Assembly: GCA_021234535.1 (NCBI GenBank) | Contig: CM037830.1 | Location: 36,580,937-36,644,936 of the forward strand | Reading direction: 5' to 3' | DNA: 64,000 bases | Source: Stichopus chloronotus | Taxonomy: Eukaryota; Echinodermata; Holothuroidea; Aspidochirotida; Stichopodidae | Shown here: in pieces, positions 13,720 to 25,560 of the stretch | How positions within the stretch are numbered: the first letter of the stretch is position 1 | Layout of the letters: each line of letters begins with the position of its first letter | Notes under the pieces: model-generated | Database searches by the model: none | Told to the model about the DNA's origin: nothing | Seen by the model: the letters and a program-made list of their open reading frames with translations, nothing else | Translations under genes and position numbers: made by a program

Positions 13720-15777
13720 AATCGTGATGAGGATAGATTGTATACATGAGGTAACTAGAAGTGTACCAAAAGAAAAGAATAGCTCGAATTTAGAATATGT
13801 AACCACATGCACAAGGATACGCTTGAATGAGCACTGGCAGTACTACTACCTAGCGGTGGCGTATATACGTACAGTATGTATTTTAGGGATAGCGTATATA
13901 TTACAGGGTTAGGGGCCGGGGATCGAGGATGTATTGTATTTATTTTCAAATACCCAACGACCAAATTCGCTCTCGTAGCGCAGTGGGTTATGCTTAGGAC
14001 TTATGATGCGATTGTTATCTAACTATCCTTGGTTCGAACCATCTTCTAACTTCTTTCCTTTGCAGGTTTAACGTCTCTCGTTTCTTCCACAAGCTTTCAC
14101 AGTCGTTCCTTTAACAGAATGTCTGTTACTTGTGACATTAAGGGAAAAAAAAATAAAAAAAGTAGACATAGACCATACACCAACTTTTTCAGTTTTCTGA
14201 TGCCTTTGTTGACGTCACTTCCCGACACGGATTCTAAATTCATACCCAAAAAAAAAAAAAAAAAGCTTCATGATACACTCTTTATGAATAAAGAAAAGGA
14301 ATATATCAAAGAGTAACTCACTACTACATACCAACTTGGTCACTCAGTGAGTTAAATAAAGTGTGCTTCGAGCTCAGGAATTTGATGTGAAATAAGTCTG
14401 ATCATTCTTAGGAGTAAGACTGTTTTCACGCTGAAATGAGCTAAGGACGGTACTTTTTTATTCCTAAGTGAAACTTTAAGTAGAATTACCACATGTTAAC
14501 CAATGAATATGAAAACACTGTTCCTACACTTAAGTTACTTGCCAGTGTTGTTCCAGGATGCGATACTCAGTTTCCCAAGGTGCATACAGTATGACTTCTG
14601 CAGTATCAATGAACTAATTGTTGTTAAACATAAGTTCATGTTACAGTTTTTTTATCATTATATTATAATTACATGCATGGGTATCCTCCAACTCAAAAGT
14701 CGTCATTGTTTACCGACTGAGTCAGGTGATGACTCTTGAAACATTGATGACCTAGCATAGGTTGTCATGCACTATATATAGCTGTTCAGAGATTTCTCGA
14801 TTGATAATGTGTTCAAGCGTTCACCGTCAGTGAATGGCCCCAAATATTGATCTTCTACGCTTTCAAAATCTTTCCAACTAATTTTGATGTTTTTGTGACT
14901 TGGATATCGAAATGGACTGGGATTTTTAATCATAAAGTATGAGAGAAGGTTTGGTTCAAAAGGGTTCATGTCAACAATTCTAACATGACAATACCATACA
15001 ATAAACATCTTTGTTCACTGTTTTTAGTAGAGTTGCGTTGTGTCATTATTTCAAAATTCAATATGAGCTCAAAGTTTTATGTGTAAGAGAATGTTTGCCA
15101 ACCTACAAGAGGATATGCTCCCTTACACCGAACATATCATCGTCATCCATTTTTCATCCTTCAGGGAATCGGCTGCCCTATAAACTTACCTCAAGGTTTG
15201 GGGGTTCAGTGTCTATTTATTTAAGTAATTCTTCAGTTCTTGGGGAAAAAAGGCGAAACATTTGACGTAAAAATGTAAGTTTTGATCCAGGGAATAGGGT
15301 GTGGTGCAGAATTCGAAATTTATGCCTCTCCCCCCTTTCATATTGCTCCCTACGCCTTGAAGACCACACTACTTATACATACTCTTGTGTGTAAGTCAAT
15401 GGGGCATTGATGGGGCAATGGTTCACTGATATGTTTTTAAATGCATCATTAATACATATTGATGTACATGTAAGTAGTTCCATGATTAATGCTAGAGAGC
15501 GGCATTAGCCCATAGAGTAGTATGCTCTTTGCATTAGACACATACTCATGAATATTATGTGTGCTATGTCAACATTAGAAAAAAAAACACGTGATGACTT
15601 TCCTGTCTACTGGGGCACTCTCTCTGACTGAATTTGCCATTGACAGATCACTTTTTGCAAGAAATTTGTCATAGAGATATGCTTTTATACCCGAGTTGGA
15701 AGAAGAAAGTCCAAAAATTTATGAAAGATGTAACTCGGTATGTTGGAAGATTTGTAGCTCCAAGTGGTCATACAGCA
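13720..15777. other. Intergenic region between the convergent pair of unit 1
   Basis: Holds a possible tRNA-derived SINE head (13969-14045), a poly-A run near 14250-14264, and block 15230-15340 shared with 25740-25850. No exon recognised. It lies downstream of the stop codons of both unit-1 genes and may hold their 3' untranslated ends. Confidence 0.4.
13969..14045 (+). repeat. Possible tRNA-derived SINE head
   Basis: An A-box-like TAGCGCAGTGGGTT and a B-box-like GGTTCGAACC are spaced as in a tRNA promoter. The acceptor and anticodon stems do not pair, so it is not a functional tRNA. A chance match cannot be excluded. Confidence 0.3.
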
Positions 15778-16016
15778 TCATGGTGCTAATGGTAGGGCTA
15801 TTGTGGTTGCCTCAAGATTTGTTACGACACTAGAAGTTGTAGCTTCAGAAGTTGTTCCTATTGGAGCAGTTGTTCCTGGAGTAGTTGTCGCTTGAAGAGT
15901 TGTCCCTGAAGTCGTGGCCTCAAGATTTGTTTCTGTACTAGAAGTTGTAGCCTCAGCAGTTGGTCCTGGAGGAGTTGTTGCCTCAAGAGTTGATCCTCTC
16001 GGGGGAGTCGTCGATT
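15778..16016 (-). CDS. Exon 4: Thr-rich tail and stop
   Basis: It follows an ACACAG acceptor in phase 1 and encodes 78 residues plus TGA (15780-15778). About two and a half degenerate copies of the Thr-rich unit seen in the unit-2 array are present, including SSTETNLEATTSGTTLQATT. The last residues are IALPLAP. No dibasic KR is present here, unlike the unit-2 repeats. The acceptor's pyrimidine tract is weak, so the exon start is the least certain boundary of this gene. Confidence 0.65.
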
Positions 16017-18651
16017 CTGTGTAATTATCCGGCAGGTAAATAGATATATTATTAGATATGTTAAATAGTTATATTAAATATTAAATAGTTATTGCTATAA
16101 TTTGTCTTGAACAACGCCCTCGCAACTCGTCATACATGTACCACGTTGCGTAATCATTTCATTTTTATTTTGTGTATACATACGTGCATAACGCATACAA
16201 ACGTATAAACAAGAGATAGGAACAAGAGTATAAACAAGAGTAATAAGCGTATATAAGCGTTACATAACTCTTCTTTTAACTCTTGTTTATATAACTCTTG
16301 TTTATAAGCACCCCAAAGACGTTTCACAGCCTCCCATTGCTACCACCCCCGCCCCTCCCCGAAAGATGTGATGAAAAATATGATATCATGAACTAAATTT
16401 ATAGCCTTGCTGTACATTGTCACGGTTCCTCTTTATTCACCCACCAGCGATTGACGAAAATACTTCCAAGATGGGAAAAGAACATATGAATCTTAAACAC
16501 TTGATTGTCGTACTCCTCACTCCAGCCTCGCCCCTCTCTCTAGAATCTGACTTATTTGTGTGTAGTTTTCATGGAACCGTTGATAAAATTTTACAGAGTA
16601 TTCAAGCACTAGAGTTATCGACTTTCTCCTCAGGTTTATCTGCATTTACCATTCTTCAAGTTTCGTTCTTCGGAAGGGGAAGTACCAACTTAAAATAGAA
16701 ACACAAATGCAGTTTAATAGGCTCACATATATAGGTTTTGAAAAACACAGATATTTTTTTGTACGAATTATCATAACCTGAATATTTCAGGTTCTGCGTC
16801 ATATGTAAACGGTTCTCTTTAAGCGAGGTATCGCTTACCTGGGTCCTGTTCACATGGTACCACACACTTCCTTCCATTTGATATTTTTGACCAGCCATTT
16901 CCTCCAACTTGACAACATTGTTCTCTCCCCATTTCTCCAAAGGAATCGGAGCATTTGTTGAGCCTCTGTTTCTGGTTCAAAGTATGGAAGCAATAGCCTG
17001 CTGGGCCGGAATTCACCATTGATGAAAAAAAAAAAAATAGTTGCATTTATGATAAGTATTTCACCAATCAGTGGTTTGTTTCATGAAATGGATTAATGAA
17101 TTTTTGAATGAATTTCCACCGAATTTCAATCTTGCCCTGGATGAAGTTGCAAAGCAACGTTAGCCGCAATGTGATTTTCGTTCAAGCCATCGTTTTGTGA
17201 CCTTTCTCATAAATTCGTGAGCGATTTCGTGAAAAGATTGTTTGAAGGGATCCAGACTCGTCAGATATCAGCTCAGATTAGTTAAAAACAAAAACAGAGA
17301 CCATAATATTACTTCTGTTAAAACTTCTCATTCTAAGTGACGTCTTCTCACCAACAGTGAACGTTCGGATAATTCACAACAAAGTCACCGAAGTCTATTT
17401 TCAAAGATAGTAAATTGTTTTCTCTCTATGATGGAGGAAGAGGGGCGTTTGGATCTTTAACTTTTCTTTCACTCACCGTCGATGCATGTGTCCTCACATC
17501 GTTTACCGGACGCCTTTTCTGTCCAACCTTTACCCCCATGACGACAACACTCTTCCTTTGTCTTCTTGTCGATTGGTTTTTGGCATGATCCGAGAACACC
17601 ATTTGCCTGCCTTTCTCGGAAGCAATAATGTTCTATAAAATAAATGGTGAGGGAACATCAAGGGGAAATCCATAAGCTCATAGGATGATAAAAGCACGTT
17701 TTGGCGTTCTATGGTCTGGGAGACGTGGCTCATTGTATCCTAATTGAGTGTGACATGAATGGTCACTTGTAAGATAAAAAGAAAAAGTGAAAAAGTGAGA
17801 AAAAGTACGACAACGTTTCTGTTATCTTTAGAAAGAAAAGTTTTGCCCGAGTGGTTTTATTGCTTTACCATTTTCAGAGTACGTTTGTTACGATTCCATT
17901 TATAGGCTTACTGCAATATGTCATCAACGAAAACTTATATCTCAGATTTTATAAACAAAGGAGCAAATATAAAATAACCAAAGACACTTTTGAGAAAATA
18001 TCCATTGATAATTGTGGAAACAGACCGCTTTGCTGAATAATTGGCTTTGATTTAGCTAAAATTATACACTAGTTCTGCGAAAAGGTAAAACATGTCTTAA
18101 AATAGAGATGAAATTTCCAAACATCAGAGGGGAGGGGGTGACTAAGTAAAAGCTTTTATGCAATTTCGATTTTATACCATGAATGTTATTCACACTGCAG
18201 ACGAAAGCGAAACGTGTCACACTACCTTGAAATTTGTCATTCGTATGTATGTATGTATGTATGTATGTATGTATGTATGTATGTATGTATGTATGTATGT
18301 ATATGTATATGTATATATATATATATATACTTGCGAGACACTTTCAAAATCGTTTAGTTAAGACGAAGAAAAAATCAGCCGTGCTTTCAAGCTTAATATG
18401 GGCTTCAGTGGAAGCAGTGGCTACTGATTGAAGTAAGGAAACACTGATCAACATAATTGCAGACTGGAAATAGTGAGATTCGACGCATAATTTTTAACTA
18501 ACAGGTTATGGTTAATTTTCAGTCACACCCTCTACAGCAGCCCTCTGCAAAAACTACAGAGTTTAAAATGAAATGCAATGTTCTTACCAGAGGGGGCAAA
18601 TAGTACAGCAAACAAGGCCAAGATTGTCAGTTTTCGTATGCAGTTATACAT
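15778..18651 (-). CDS. Secreted protein: signal peptide, two TB-like modules, Thr-rich tail (4 exons)
   Basis: Joining 18651-18588, 17632-17477, 16997-16839 and 16016-15778 gives a 205-residue frame ending in TGA. Every intron is GT-AG and phase 1, so each join keeps the frame. The product has a hydrophobic signal peptide (residues 1-21), then two modules, each with exactly C-x12-C-x11-CC-x15-C-x3-C and a GGxGW motif after the CC pair, then a tail rich in Thr, Ser and Pro typical of O-glycosylated mucin segments. The module resembles TGF-beta-binding (TB) domains, most closely the CC form at the N-terminus of properdin (inferred from cysteine pattern only). The protein is probably extracellular; its function is unknown. 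A diverged, partly broken paralogue lies at 25881-30237. The four exons are listed singly below. Confidence 0.75.
16203..16306. repeat. Small foldback repeat in an intron
   Basis: Two copies of tataaacaagag(a/t) on the left face two copies of actcttgtttata on the right (16279-16291, 16294-16306). They could form a 13-bp stem in either of two registers. Located in intron 3 of the TB-like gene; not seen in unit 2. Confidence 0.55.
16839..16997 (-). CDS. Exon 3: TB-like module 2
   Basis: Encodes YCFHTLNQ through CVVPCEQDP with the same cysteine spacing as module 1 and GGNGW after the CC pair. It ends at G|GTAAGC in phase 1. The acceptor is a tandem CAGCAG (17003-16998) behind a long poly-T. Splicing at either AG stays in frame and differs by one residue (start 17000 or 16997). 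It is absent from the unit-2 paralogue. Confidence 0.75.
17477..17632 (-). CDS. Exon 2: TB-like module 1
   Basis: It follows a TTTATTTTATAG acceptor and ends at G|GTGAGT. It encodes 51 whole codons starting HYCFRERQ and ending CEDTCID. Six cysteines are spaced 12, 11, 0, 15, 3, with GGKGW after the CC pair. The exon is symmetrical (phase 1-1), so it can be duplicated or lost without breaking the frame. This residue frame is the one demanded by exon 1. Confidence 0.75.
18243..18329. repeat. GTAT/TA microsatellite
   Basis: About 15 uninterrupted GTAT tetranucleotides grading into TATG and TA repeats, within intron 1 of the TB-like gene. The apparent open frames across it are artefacts of the repeat. 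Confidence 0.9.
18588..18651 (-). CDS. Exon 1: signal peptide
   Basis: The ATG at 18651-18649 opens 21 codons reading MYNCIRKLT followed by ILALFAVLFAPS: a basic residue pair, then a hydrophobic core and small residues before a predicted cleavage. It ends in phase 1 at G|GTAAGA. An upstream ATG in another frame (about 18674) overlaps this start and could form a short uORF. Confidence 0.75.
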
Positions 18652-19170
18652 CGTTCTTCTATATCCATGAATGCGTCTCCTCGGGTATACCAAACTATAT
18701 GTGTAGGCCTAGATCCTTACGAGAGTATAAGGTGTCATTATCTGCCAGCTGTTTTTTTACTGTCTGACCTAAATTACACGGAGTTGGTCTTCATTCGTGG
18801 GTGAAGTGTGACGTCGATATCTGCCACTTGAAATTACTCCGGAAGATATATCCAGCCATTGTAACAACCATCCCTTCGATACGAAGCCGTCTGATGTGAA
18901 CCATTGTTAGTTGATGGGTTCCCTCAAACTTCCTCAACTCGGAAATACCCGATTATTGGTGTAACAATAGACATATAGGATGCAAAGGTAACTAGTTCAT
19001 TCGGTATTAAGTTTTTGCTGTTGTCATGGTTTAGACTTAAGTGAGATGACTCATTTTTAATATGGATAGGCGATGGAGGATAACGTCCGTTGGGTTTCTG
19101 CACGGAACATCCTGAACTCCTGGCGCTGGCATCGTTTTGCCTCCCAGCCAGACCGAATGATTGCGTAACG

Positions 19171-21689
19171 GTTATGTACGGTATTATTGGATTTGGTTTT
19201 TTCCCTAGGCAAGGGTATCACCGGGATAATGCGGGGGGCGCTGTTGATCATGGTCGAGTCCCTCCTATGACGTTTGTGTGAAGGTTTCATTTACTTAGAG
19301 CTATCACTCGCAGTCAGGTTCGGAGTTGGAATTGTTTCGGGTCGTGGTACGATGCTAGGAACTGACTAATGTGTACGCGGCGAAGCCGATTATATTTTTT
19401 TCGTCTAGCATATCGGCAGCCACACAGGGACAGCAGCCACATGGGCCCTGCCCGGGCGATGGGAGTTTGGGGTGGGATTGCTCTTCCTTGATCAATATAA
19501 TCACCTATGATTTTAAGGTGCCCTGTCGCAGCCTTCTATTAGAGAAAAAAATGCCAGACATTAATTAATCTGACTCCATTTAGGTAACAGCTTTAAGATT
19601 CAGATATTTTAGGAGGACGAAAGTCTTTAATGCTGTTTCTCAGAATCTGAAAAGTCTGAAAAGGCATTAAGATTAAGTCATTGCCCGATTTCTCCCCTGA
19701 TAATAAGCAAACTTTCCAGTCTGAGCCTAGCATTGACACGTCTTTTTGCGGGTTGTAACTACAGAAATGCGAGACCACTCTTCAAATTTAGGTCATGTTC
19801 AGATGTGTGGATGCAATGTCAATGGAAACTCCCCTCTTGTTCTTTAAAGCATATCTATACACTAATAAGTCTCTCCGTATCATTTATCACGATAACATTT
19901 TCTTACTCAGCATCCGAGCACCCACTCGTCCACTCAGACAGTTGATGCTTGAAATGCACTTTTTTTATTAAATTTAATTTTTAGAAAAGTTTCCAGATAT
20001 ATCAGCATGTTATCTTAAACTACCAGTTGTCCCAACCTTTTAACTTTTCTTCCCCACATCCCCAGGGATGCCTGGAAGAGACTTGCAAAAGAAGAAAATT
20101 AGAAACGTTCCTTGTTGACTCTGCATTCAAGCATCCAAGCACCTACCCATAAAATACTTGCAGTTCAGACTTGGAAAAAATATAAAGTTAGTAAATGTAA
20201 AGATGCTCATATCATGGAGCGAAAACATGTATCCAAGCATCTACCTAGTCCACAATTGACTTAAAACATTTTCTAAAATTTCCACGGAAAATCAACAACA
20301 ACTTGAGGTTTCAACTTTGCAACTGTTCATCCAGATACTTATATACAACTCTTCAGTGGCTCTGATTCTATAGATACTCTTTTGACGAAAAAAATTGTTT
20401 CAAAAAAGTCTTATGGGCACAAACGAGACTTTACCCAACCAGCAATCGTTAAGAAGGTAACTTTTATGTTTAGAGGTTACATTTGTGCAAATAACAGCAG
20501 TTGTGTACCTGTTTTTTTTTCCTCATATCCACCTGTCCTAACTGCACGCTGTGCACCTTACACGGATATGCACAAAGCTACGTCACATAGGCCTAACACC
20601 TAGCCAATCAACGATAGACCTTTGAAACGTTCTAGCCGTATCGTCTGTTCCCTATTTGCCACAGAATGGATATAGCCTACTTACCTTCTTATTGCACTTC
20701 AGTCCTTTAAGTTAGAGTAGATCCCAGAAGTGTTCTCGAGCTTGCTGCATTCGTTGTATAGTTACCTTTTTGACGGATCACATGAGGTGTATTTTCTCTC
20801 TGATTCCAGTATTGCAATGGCCCCCTCTATATCAAAAAGAAGGCATCTTGCCCTAAGAAGCTTTGCGGTGATTATTTGAGTAGAATTTTGTGTCAGATAG
20901 TAACTCAACAAATGAGAATGAGGATGGGCTTTTGAGTGGGACTTATGATTTTGAGAAAAAAAAAATTACTATCGATATTTCAGTACTTTCTTTGATTTTT
21001 AAAATATTACTGATCTCGTTCGATTTTTCCTCAATGCAGTAATCAAATATATAGCAGAAGCCTGTTGTAACATGTTTCACCGTCATGCGAGGGTCACGCT
21101 ACAACAATGGAATCCGAATTGCTTCACAAACACTCATTGTCTTCTTTTGGTCTAATCTAATATTTGACTCTATTTCTTTGAGAAGTTTCTTTAAACATAG
21201 TTTTGATATTTTGCTTTCTTTTCCGATGAAAGTCGTCTTTTGATATGAATGTCACACCATATTTGATTTACATCCTACATTCGTCAGCCACTCCACATAT
21301 AATTATATAGGATCGCCAATTTTTGGGCTCTTTTCGACTCAATTTGGAGACGATTTAAGCTAAAACATGCAGATATCGGGTCGGACATGAATTTGTTTGA
21401 CTTTGTTTGACGATAGGTCAACACTCTGACATATTACGTTTTCAAAGCCTGTTATGGCATACATAGAAATATTCCCCCTAATTCCTGCTCCTTGTTTGAC
21501 ATCTTCAATAAAATACACATACTGGCGTCTGCAGTTTGGTACCGTATATCTCCTCCTTGTGTGTCTATGCAATACCACCGGTCCCTTCCTCTCTGCTTTA
21601 TTACATTCCAAAGGACGTCAGATAAAGCTTACAAGTAACGTAAGTGTATTTTTTCGACTACATACCTTTATAATTTAAATTTGGTGAAA
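19171..21689. other. Spacer between duplication units 1 and 2
   Basis: No exon recognised. Contains block 19498-19660, which matches 31310-31470 in inverted orientation. Otherwise it is AT-rich DNA with short unsupported frames. Confidence 0.4.
19498..19660. repeat. Block matching 31310-31470 in inverted orientation
   Basis: The plus strand here (tatgattttaaggtgccctgtcgcag onward, ending tttctcagaatctgaaaag) aligns with the reverse complement of 31470-31310 over about 160 bp with scattered mismatches. Flanking duplicated blocks are in direct orientation, so this segment was either inverted after duplication or is an independent repeat. Confidence 0.65.
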
Positions 21690-21923
21690 TTCTGCTGTTC
21701 TCAATAACGATCCGTTTGAGATTCACATTTGAGAAATTTGACGCATAGGCTACCATGCACAGTGTGGCATGTTTGCCCATAAAAAGAAAACCGACAGATA
21801 GACAGACAGACAGGCGTAGAGATGGTATCCGGTTAACAAACTTGGTCCACCAAAATCTTCTCTGCAGAAAAAACAGCTACACACAGAATATATTATTCCC
21901 ATATTTTGTTTTTATTCCTTTAA

Positions 21924-22269
21924 AGGGAAATAGGGCGTTTGTTTTAGAGCAAACATCCATATTTTTGAAACCAATGTTTGTGGACGTAGAATGGTAGATT
22001 ATTCAAAATAAGAAAGGACAGAAGCCTACTTTTCAAGAAATAAGGTCCTCACAGATAGAAATTCAGTTATTTGTGGCTCAAAACTAATTTGTTCACCCAA
22101 ACTTTTCAAAATTCAAATGATGCATCTTCCGTCACTCGTCACATACACAGCGTTTTGAGGGGATGAAGCTTTGGTAGATGTTTATTGATGAGACTGAATG
22201 GTTTAATAATGATTACCACTATTTTCTTTTGCATGTCATGTTGGGGTATTCTAAACGCCCTATTTCCCT
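21924..22269. mobile_element. piggyBac-like MITE with TTAA target duplication
   Basis: A 346-bp element with 17-bp perfect inverted ends (AGGGAAATAGGGCGTTT) flanked by TTAA at 21920-21923 and 22270-22273. The paralogous site in unit 1 at 8891-8905 reads cctcctttaagtcag with a single TTAA and no insert, i.e. an empty site. No transposase frame inside, so non-autonomous. Confidence 0.85.
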
Positions 22270-22689
22270 TTAAGTCAGTTATGATTGCAAGATTTCTCGG
22301 CAAAACGAAGTATCCCAGTAACTATGCATGGGAGTCATCAGAACCAGGTCGTGGCGCCCTCCGGGACGATCGTCAGTGGCAGCTAGTGTGATATAGGTTT
22401 TAGGAATAATTTAATTTTTATGTTTTCTTTTGCAGTGAAGAAAACACATGTTTAATTTATTACCCCTCTCCCAGGATCAGTCTATGTCCCAGAAGTTCCA
22501 TACTTATAACTTTCTGCACGTATCTAACTATCTTTTTACACTCCGTTTACAGTCAAATTAATTAAACGACTTTTGTTTTCGTGCATGGTCTGTCTCTTTT
22601 TTGTCTTCGTTGCTTTAAGTATTTATTGTTTTGTTTGTATTTTATATTTTTACCTAAGTCGGCAAATGTCGAACAATATGTTAACACTG

Positions 22690-24169
22690 TCATGGGTTAC
22701 AAAGTTCATCAATAATTATTACATCTTACTCAAAGTTGTACCTTTTAGAATTTCTTTGAATTGCAATGCCTGGAAGACCGATTGCTCTTGTTTTGTTAAT
22801 CAAGCCCCTGTGCCCCTATTGTGTCGTGGATATCATCTTAATTTGTACCCTATACTTCAAATTGTCCATTAATTGTGAGTCCTTTTCATCCCACGTTTGT
22901 CTTGTCACGTAGGCTTGCTTTTGTGAGAATTTTTTTTTTATGCTACGCTGATGTTTGATTTGGTCTAATTTTTCTGGCACTTAAGAAGGAAGACTGTTGA
23001 CGTGTAATAGCCAAAGGAGGTGTGTGTGTGTGTGTGTGGAAGGGGGGGGGGGGTAAATAATTATTCACTGACTATGGCAGAGATTTCCCAAAATATTCGT
23101 TCACCGATTATGTGGCTGCGGAGAGTTAAATATTACTTATTCGTCACGGTCTTAAATACAAGGACTTTTTCTCAGAAGGGTGAACAAGAGCAACTTCATG
23201 CCAGTCAAGGAAAACACAGACCAGTGTTCGGAGAGGGAGGAGGTGGGTTATGATGACATGAATTTCTAGCTTTACTTAAAGTAATCTTTGAATTGTCATT
23301 GCTTTATAACGGGAGAAATATACAGAGAATACGGTTAACGGCATCCATCTCTCCCCAAGAAAACATCACCAAGTTGTTCACATGCGTACATTACTGCAAA
23401 ATTGCCCTATAAACATTTTGTTCAGAGTTCAGACGAGTTTACAAACTATTAGACTATTAGGGCAGCGGTAAGTCCCGATTTTAACGTTTATGCTTACAGG
23501 CCCGTATCCATGGGGGTTCAGGGGGTTCGGACGACCCCCCCCCCCCACACACACACACAAGATCTGGAATTCCTCTCAGCCTATGATAGTAAGCCTACGT
23601 TATTTTATTTAATTGTCAGGTAAAATGTTCCACTTGTGGTAAAATCGAACCCCTCCCCCGCTGAAAAGGTGCATACGGGTCTGGGTTATTTTTAAAAGCT
23701 TTAAATTTGAATTTGTGAAGATTTTGAGGGGTGAATACACGTGGAAGTGATTGTAATTAGAATAATTGGACAATTATTAGTATCAAAAATTAGTTTCACG
23801 TCCAACGTTTTTGACGACTGTCATAAATTGAAACCCTGTATTGTATACTGTCTGTGTGTACATACAAATTAGTACTAATGTGAAAAGTGTCTGATCTCGA
23901 ATTTTCAAAAGCCAAATTGATTTGTTGATAGCTCACTCGCTAATGTTTAATATATGTAACACATGTAGAGACTCATAGTTTCACCGTTTGCTATAACAGA
24001 GTATTAACGAAAGCTTAAGAGGTTTTGGAAAAAGTGAATTTCACAAAACAATTCGCACAACGTGGCTTTTAGCGCATTTCAAACTCGAAGAAATAATATC
24101 TAAGGACTTACGTTTTCCTAAACGGCTTGGGGGGGGGGGGGGAGGTTCCGTAAACTTGTTAGCATATCC
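22690..24169. other. Unit-2 interior, low-complexity tracts only
   Basis: Contains a GT microsatellite (about 23021-23038), poly-G 23042-23053, and a poly-C/CA tract near 23536-23560 inside a gcccgtatccatggg-type repeat. A further poly-G lies near 24129-24142. No exon recognised. Confidence 0.45.
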
Positions 24170-24641
24170 CGAATGATGCTGTTAGAGCGTTCTGTCTTCA
24201 TGATGATTGGTCCCTTTTATTTGTGAGTCTTGGATCTATCACAATAATGAAATCAGATTAATCTGAACTAACTATGGGATGTGTCGATTATCTCTATGAC
24301 AGTACACTAGTATGTACGTACAAGCATCCATCAAATAATTAGTGATTTCATTTGCTGCCAATGTTTATTTTCAACTTTACATGGGTTTAAGTGGTCACAG
24401 TTCTGCAGACTACTAATATAAATGATTAAACTGTACAAATATTACTAAAAGAGAACACACAAAAGGCAACATTTAACATCATAAAATGTATCAAGGGTGC
24501 ACGGGGGTCGGTTTTTGTCAATTTAGGATGACCATTTATATGAGCAATTTAAAAAAAAGCATGTGTAACCTGGGAAGCGGATTTCTTAAAGAAATAATAT
24601 AAATCTTCAGTCAGTGTATATCCAAGATAATTACTTGTCTG

Positions 24642-24752
24642 CTATACATTGCTGCCACTTCCCATTACACTGAGTCAGATCAAAGGGAAATGCATACATT
24701 TGGAATAGAACAAATAGAATGTAGCTGCACTCTCCATTGCTTGCGCCGATAA
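24642..24752 (+). pseudogene. Decayed NTR/TIMP-like exon, unit 2
   Basis: The frame reads YIAATSHY, then FGIEQIECSCTLHCLRR and TAA at 24750-24752. It aligns with the unit-3 exon (LYTATTNF, then IGIGNVTCNCTLSCDDE) and keeps the C-x-C-x3-C motif. It is truncated after the last cysteine and lacks an open upstream part. It would be convergent with the minus-strand array gene ending at 25881. Confidence 0.4.
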
Positions 24753-25064
24753 AAACCTCTAAACAGACGAAAGTCGATGTCACTTAAGTTGACGATATGA
24801 ATGACAAACTTTCACACCAAATTGTAAGCATGTGACTAATAATCTGTGTTTAGAATGGAAGTGTAGGTCTTATTCGTAGCACTTTTTTTTTTTCACTTGT
24901 CACTGGCTATTTTGCGAACTTGTCAATAGTAACTTATTATATGTTGTCTTTCGTGGAAATAGGTCTAGCTACGGTATGTAAGAAGTATGTGTTTGTTAGT
25001 AAGATGCGTTTGTGTTCTCATTTTAATTTTGTTTCATGTAACATCCTAGCTATGGTGATATCAG

Positions 25065-25560
25065 AGGTAAACACGATATCTCAAGAAGGGAAGCTCGGAA
25101 AGATCTCATATTTAGTACAGAGGTGTACCACATTCAGTGCAAGAACTTTTTTTGGTGGAGGTGAAACGTCATTTGGGGTCAACAGAGGTCAATTGCAAAA
25201 AAGTCATTTTGTCAAATTGTAGAAATATTGTAAACTCTATATCGCAAGAAGGAAAACTTGCTCAAATCTCCCAGTAGGAATGCTTGCGTATCTCATTGAA
25301 TTTACAAGAATTCCATTGTCTTTGGTAAAGGTCAAATGTCATTTGAGGTCAACACGGTCACATTATGAAATTCTTGTAAACGTCAACGTCATATCTCAAG
25401 AAGGGAAGCATTGACAGATGTCATATTCAGTATATAGTTTTATCTCATTGAGTACAAGACCCATTACATCTCTAATGGAGGTCAAAGGTCATTCAGTGTC
25501 AGCAAGGGTCAAATTATGAAAACCTTGTGGACGTGCTCTCAAGAAAGGAAGCTTGTACAG
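25065..25560. repeat. Tandem repeat (~155 bp unit) rich in AGGTCA
   Basis: Three to four diverged copies of a unit of about 150-165 bp. Each has a (t)atctcaagaagggaag-type segment (near 25075, 25238, 25395, 25538), followed about 90 bp later by ggaggtcaaaggtcatt-type sequence. Copy 3 contains a perfect AGGTCAAAGGTCA at 25479-25491, a DR1 nuclear-receptor element. It is absent from unit 1, so it inserted or expanded after the duplication. Confidence 0.65.

Larger units (their letters stand above)
8655..19170. repeat. Segmental duplication, unit 1
   Basis: Several blocks recur in the same order in unit 2 (21690-30910). 8655-9270 matches 21690-22680, for example around tcgtggcgccctcc-type sequence at 8975/22350. 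12700-13060 matches 24170-24540, 13290-13720 matches 24610-25060, and 15230-15340 matches 25740-25850. The Thr-rich exons match, 16110-16210 matches 29875-29960, the TB-like exons match, and 18930-19170 matches 30680-30910. Identity by eye is roughly 70-85 percent with many indels, so the duplication is not recent. Unit 1 keeps the intact copy of the minus-strand secreted-protein gene. Confidence 0.8.

Noticed and set aside
13969..14045. Functional tRNA gene
   Set aside because: A- and B-box-like motifs are present, but the acceptor and anticodon stems do not pair.
18158..18431. Frames rich in Met-Tyr-Val-Cys
   Set aside because: Produced by the GTAT microsatellite in an intron.
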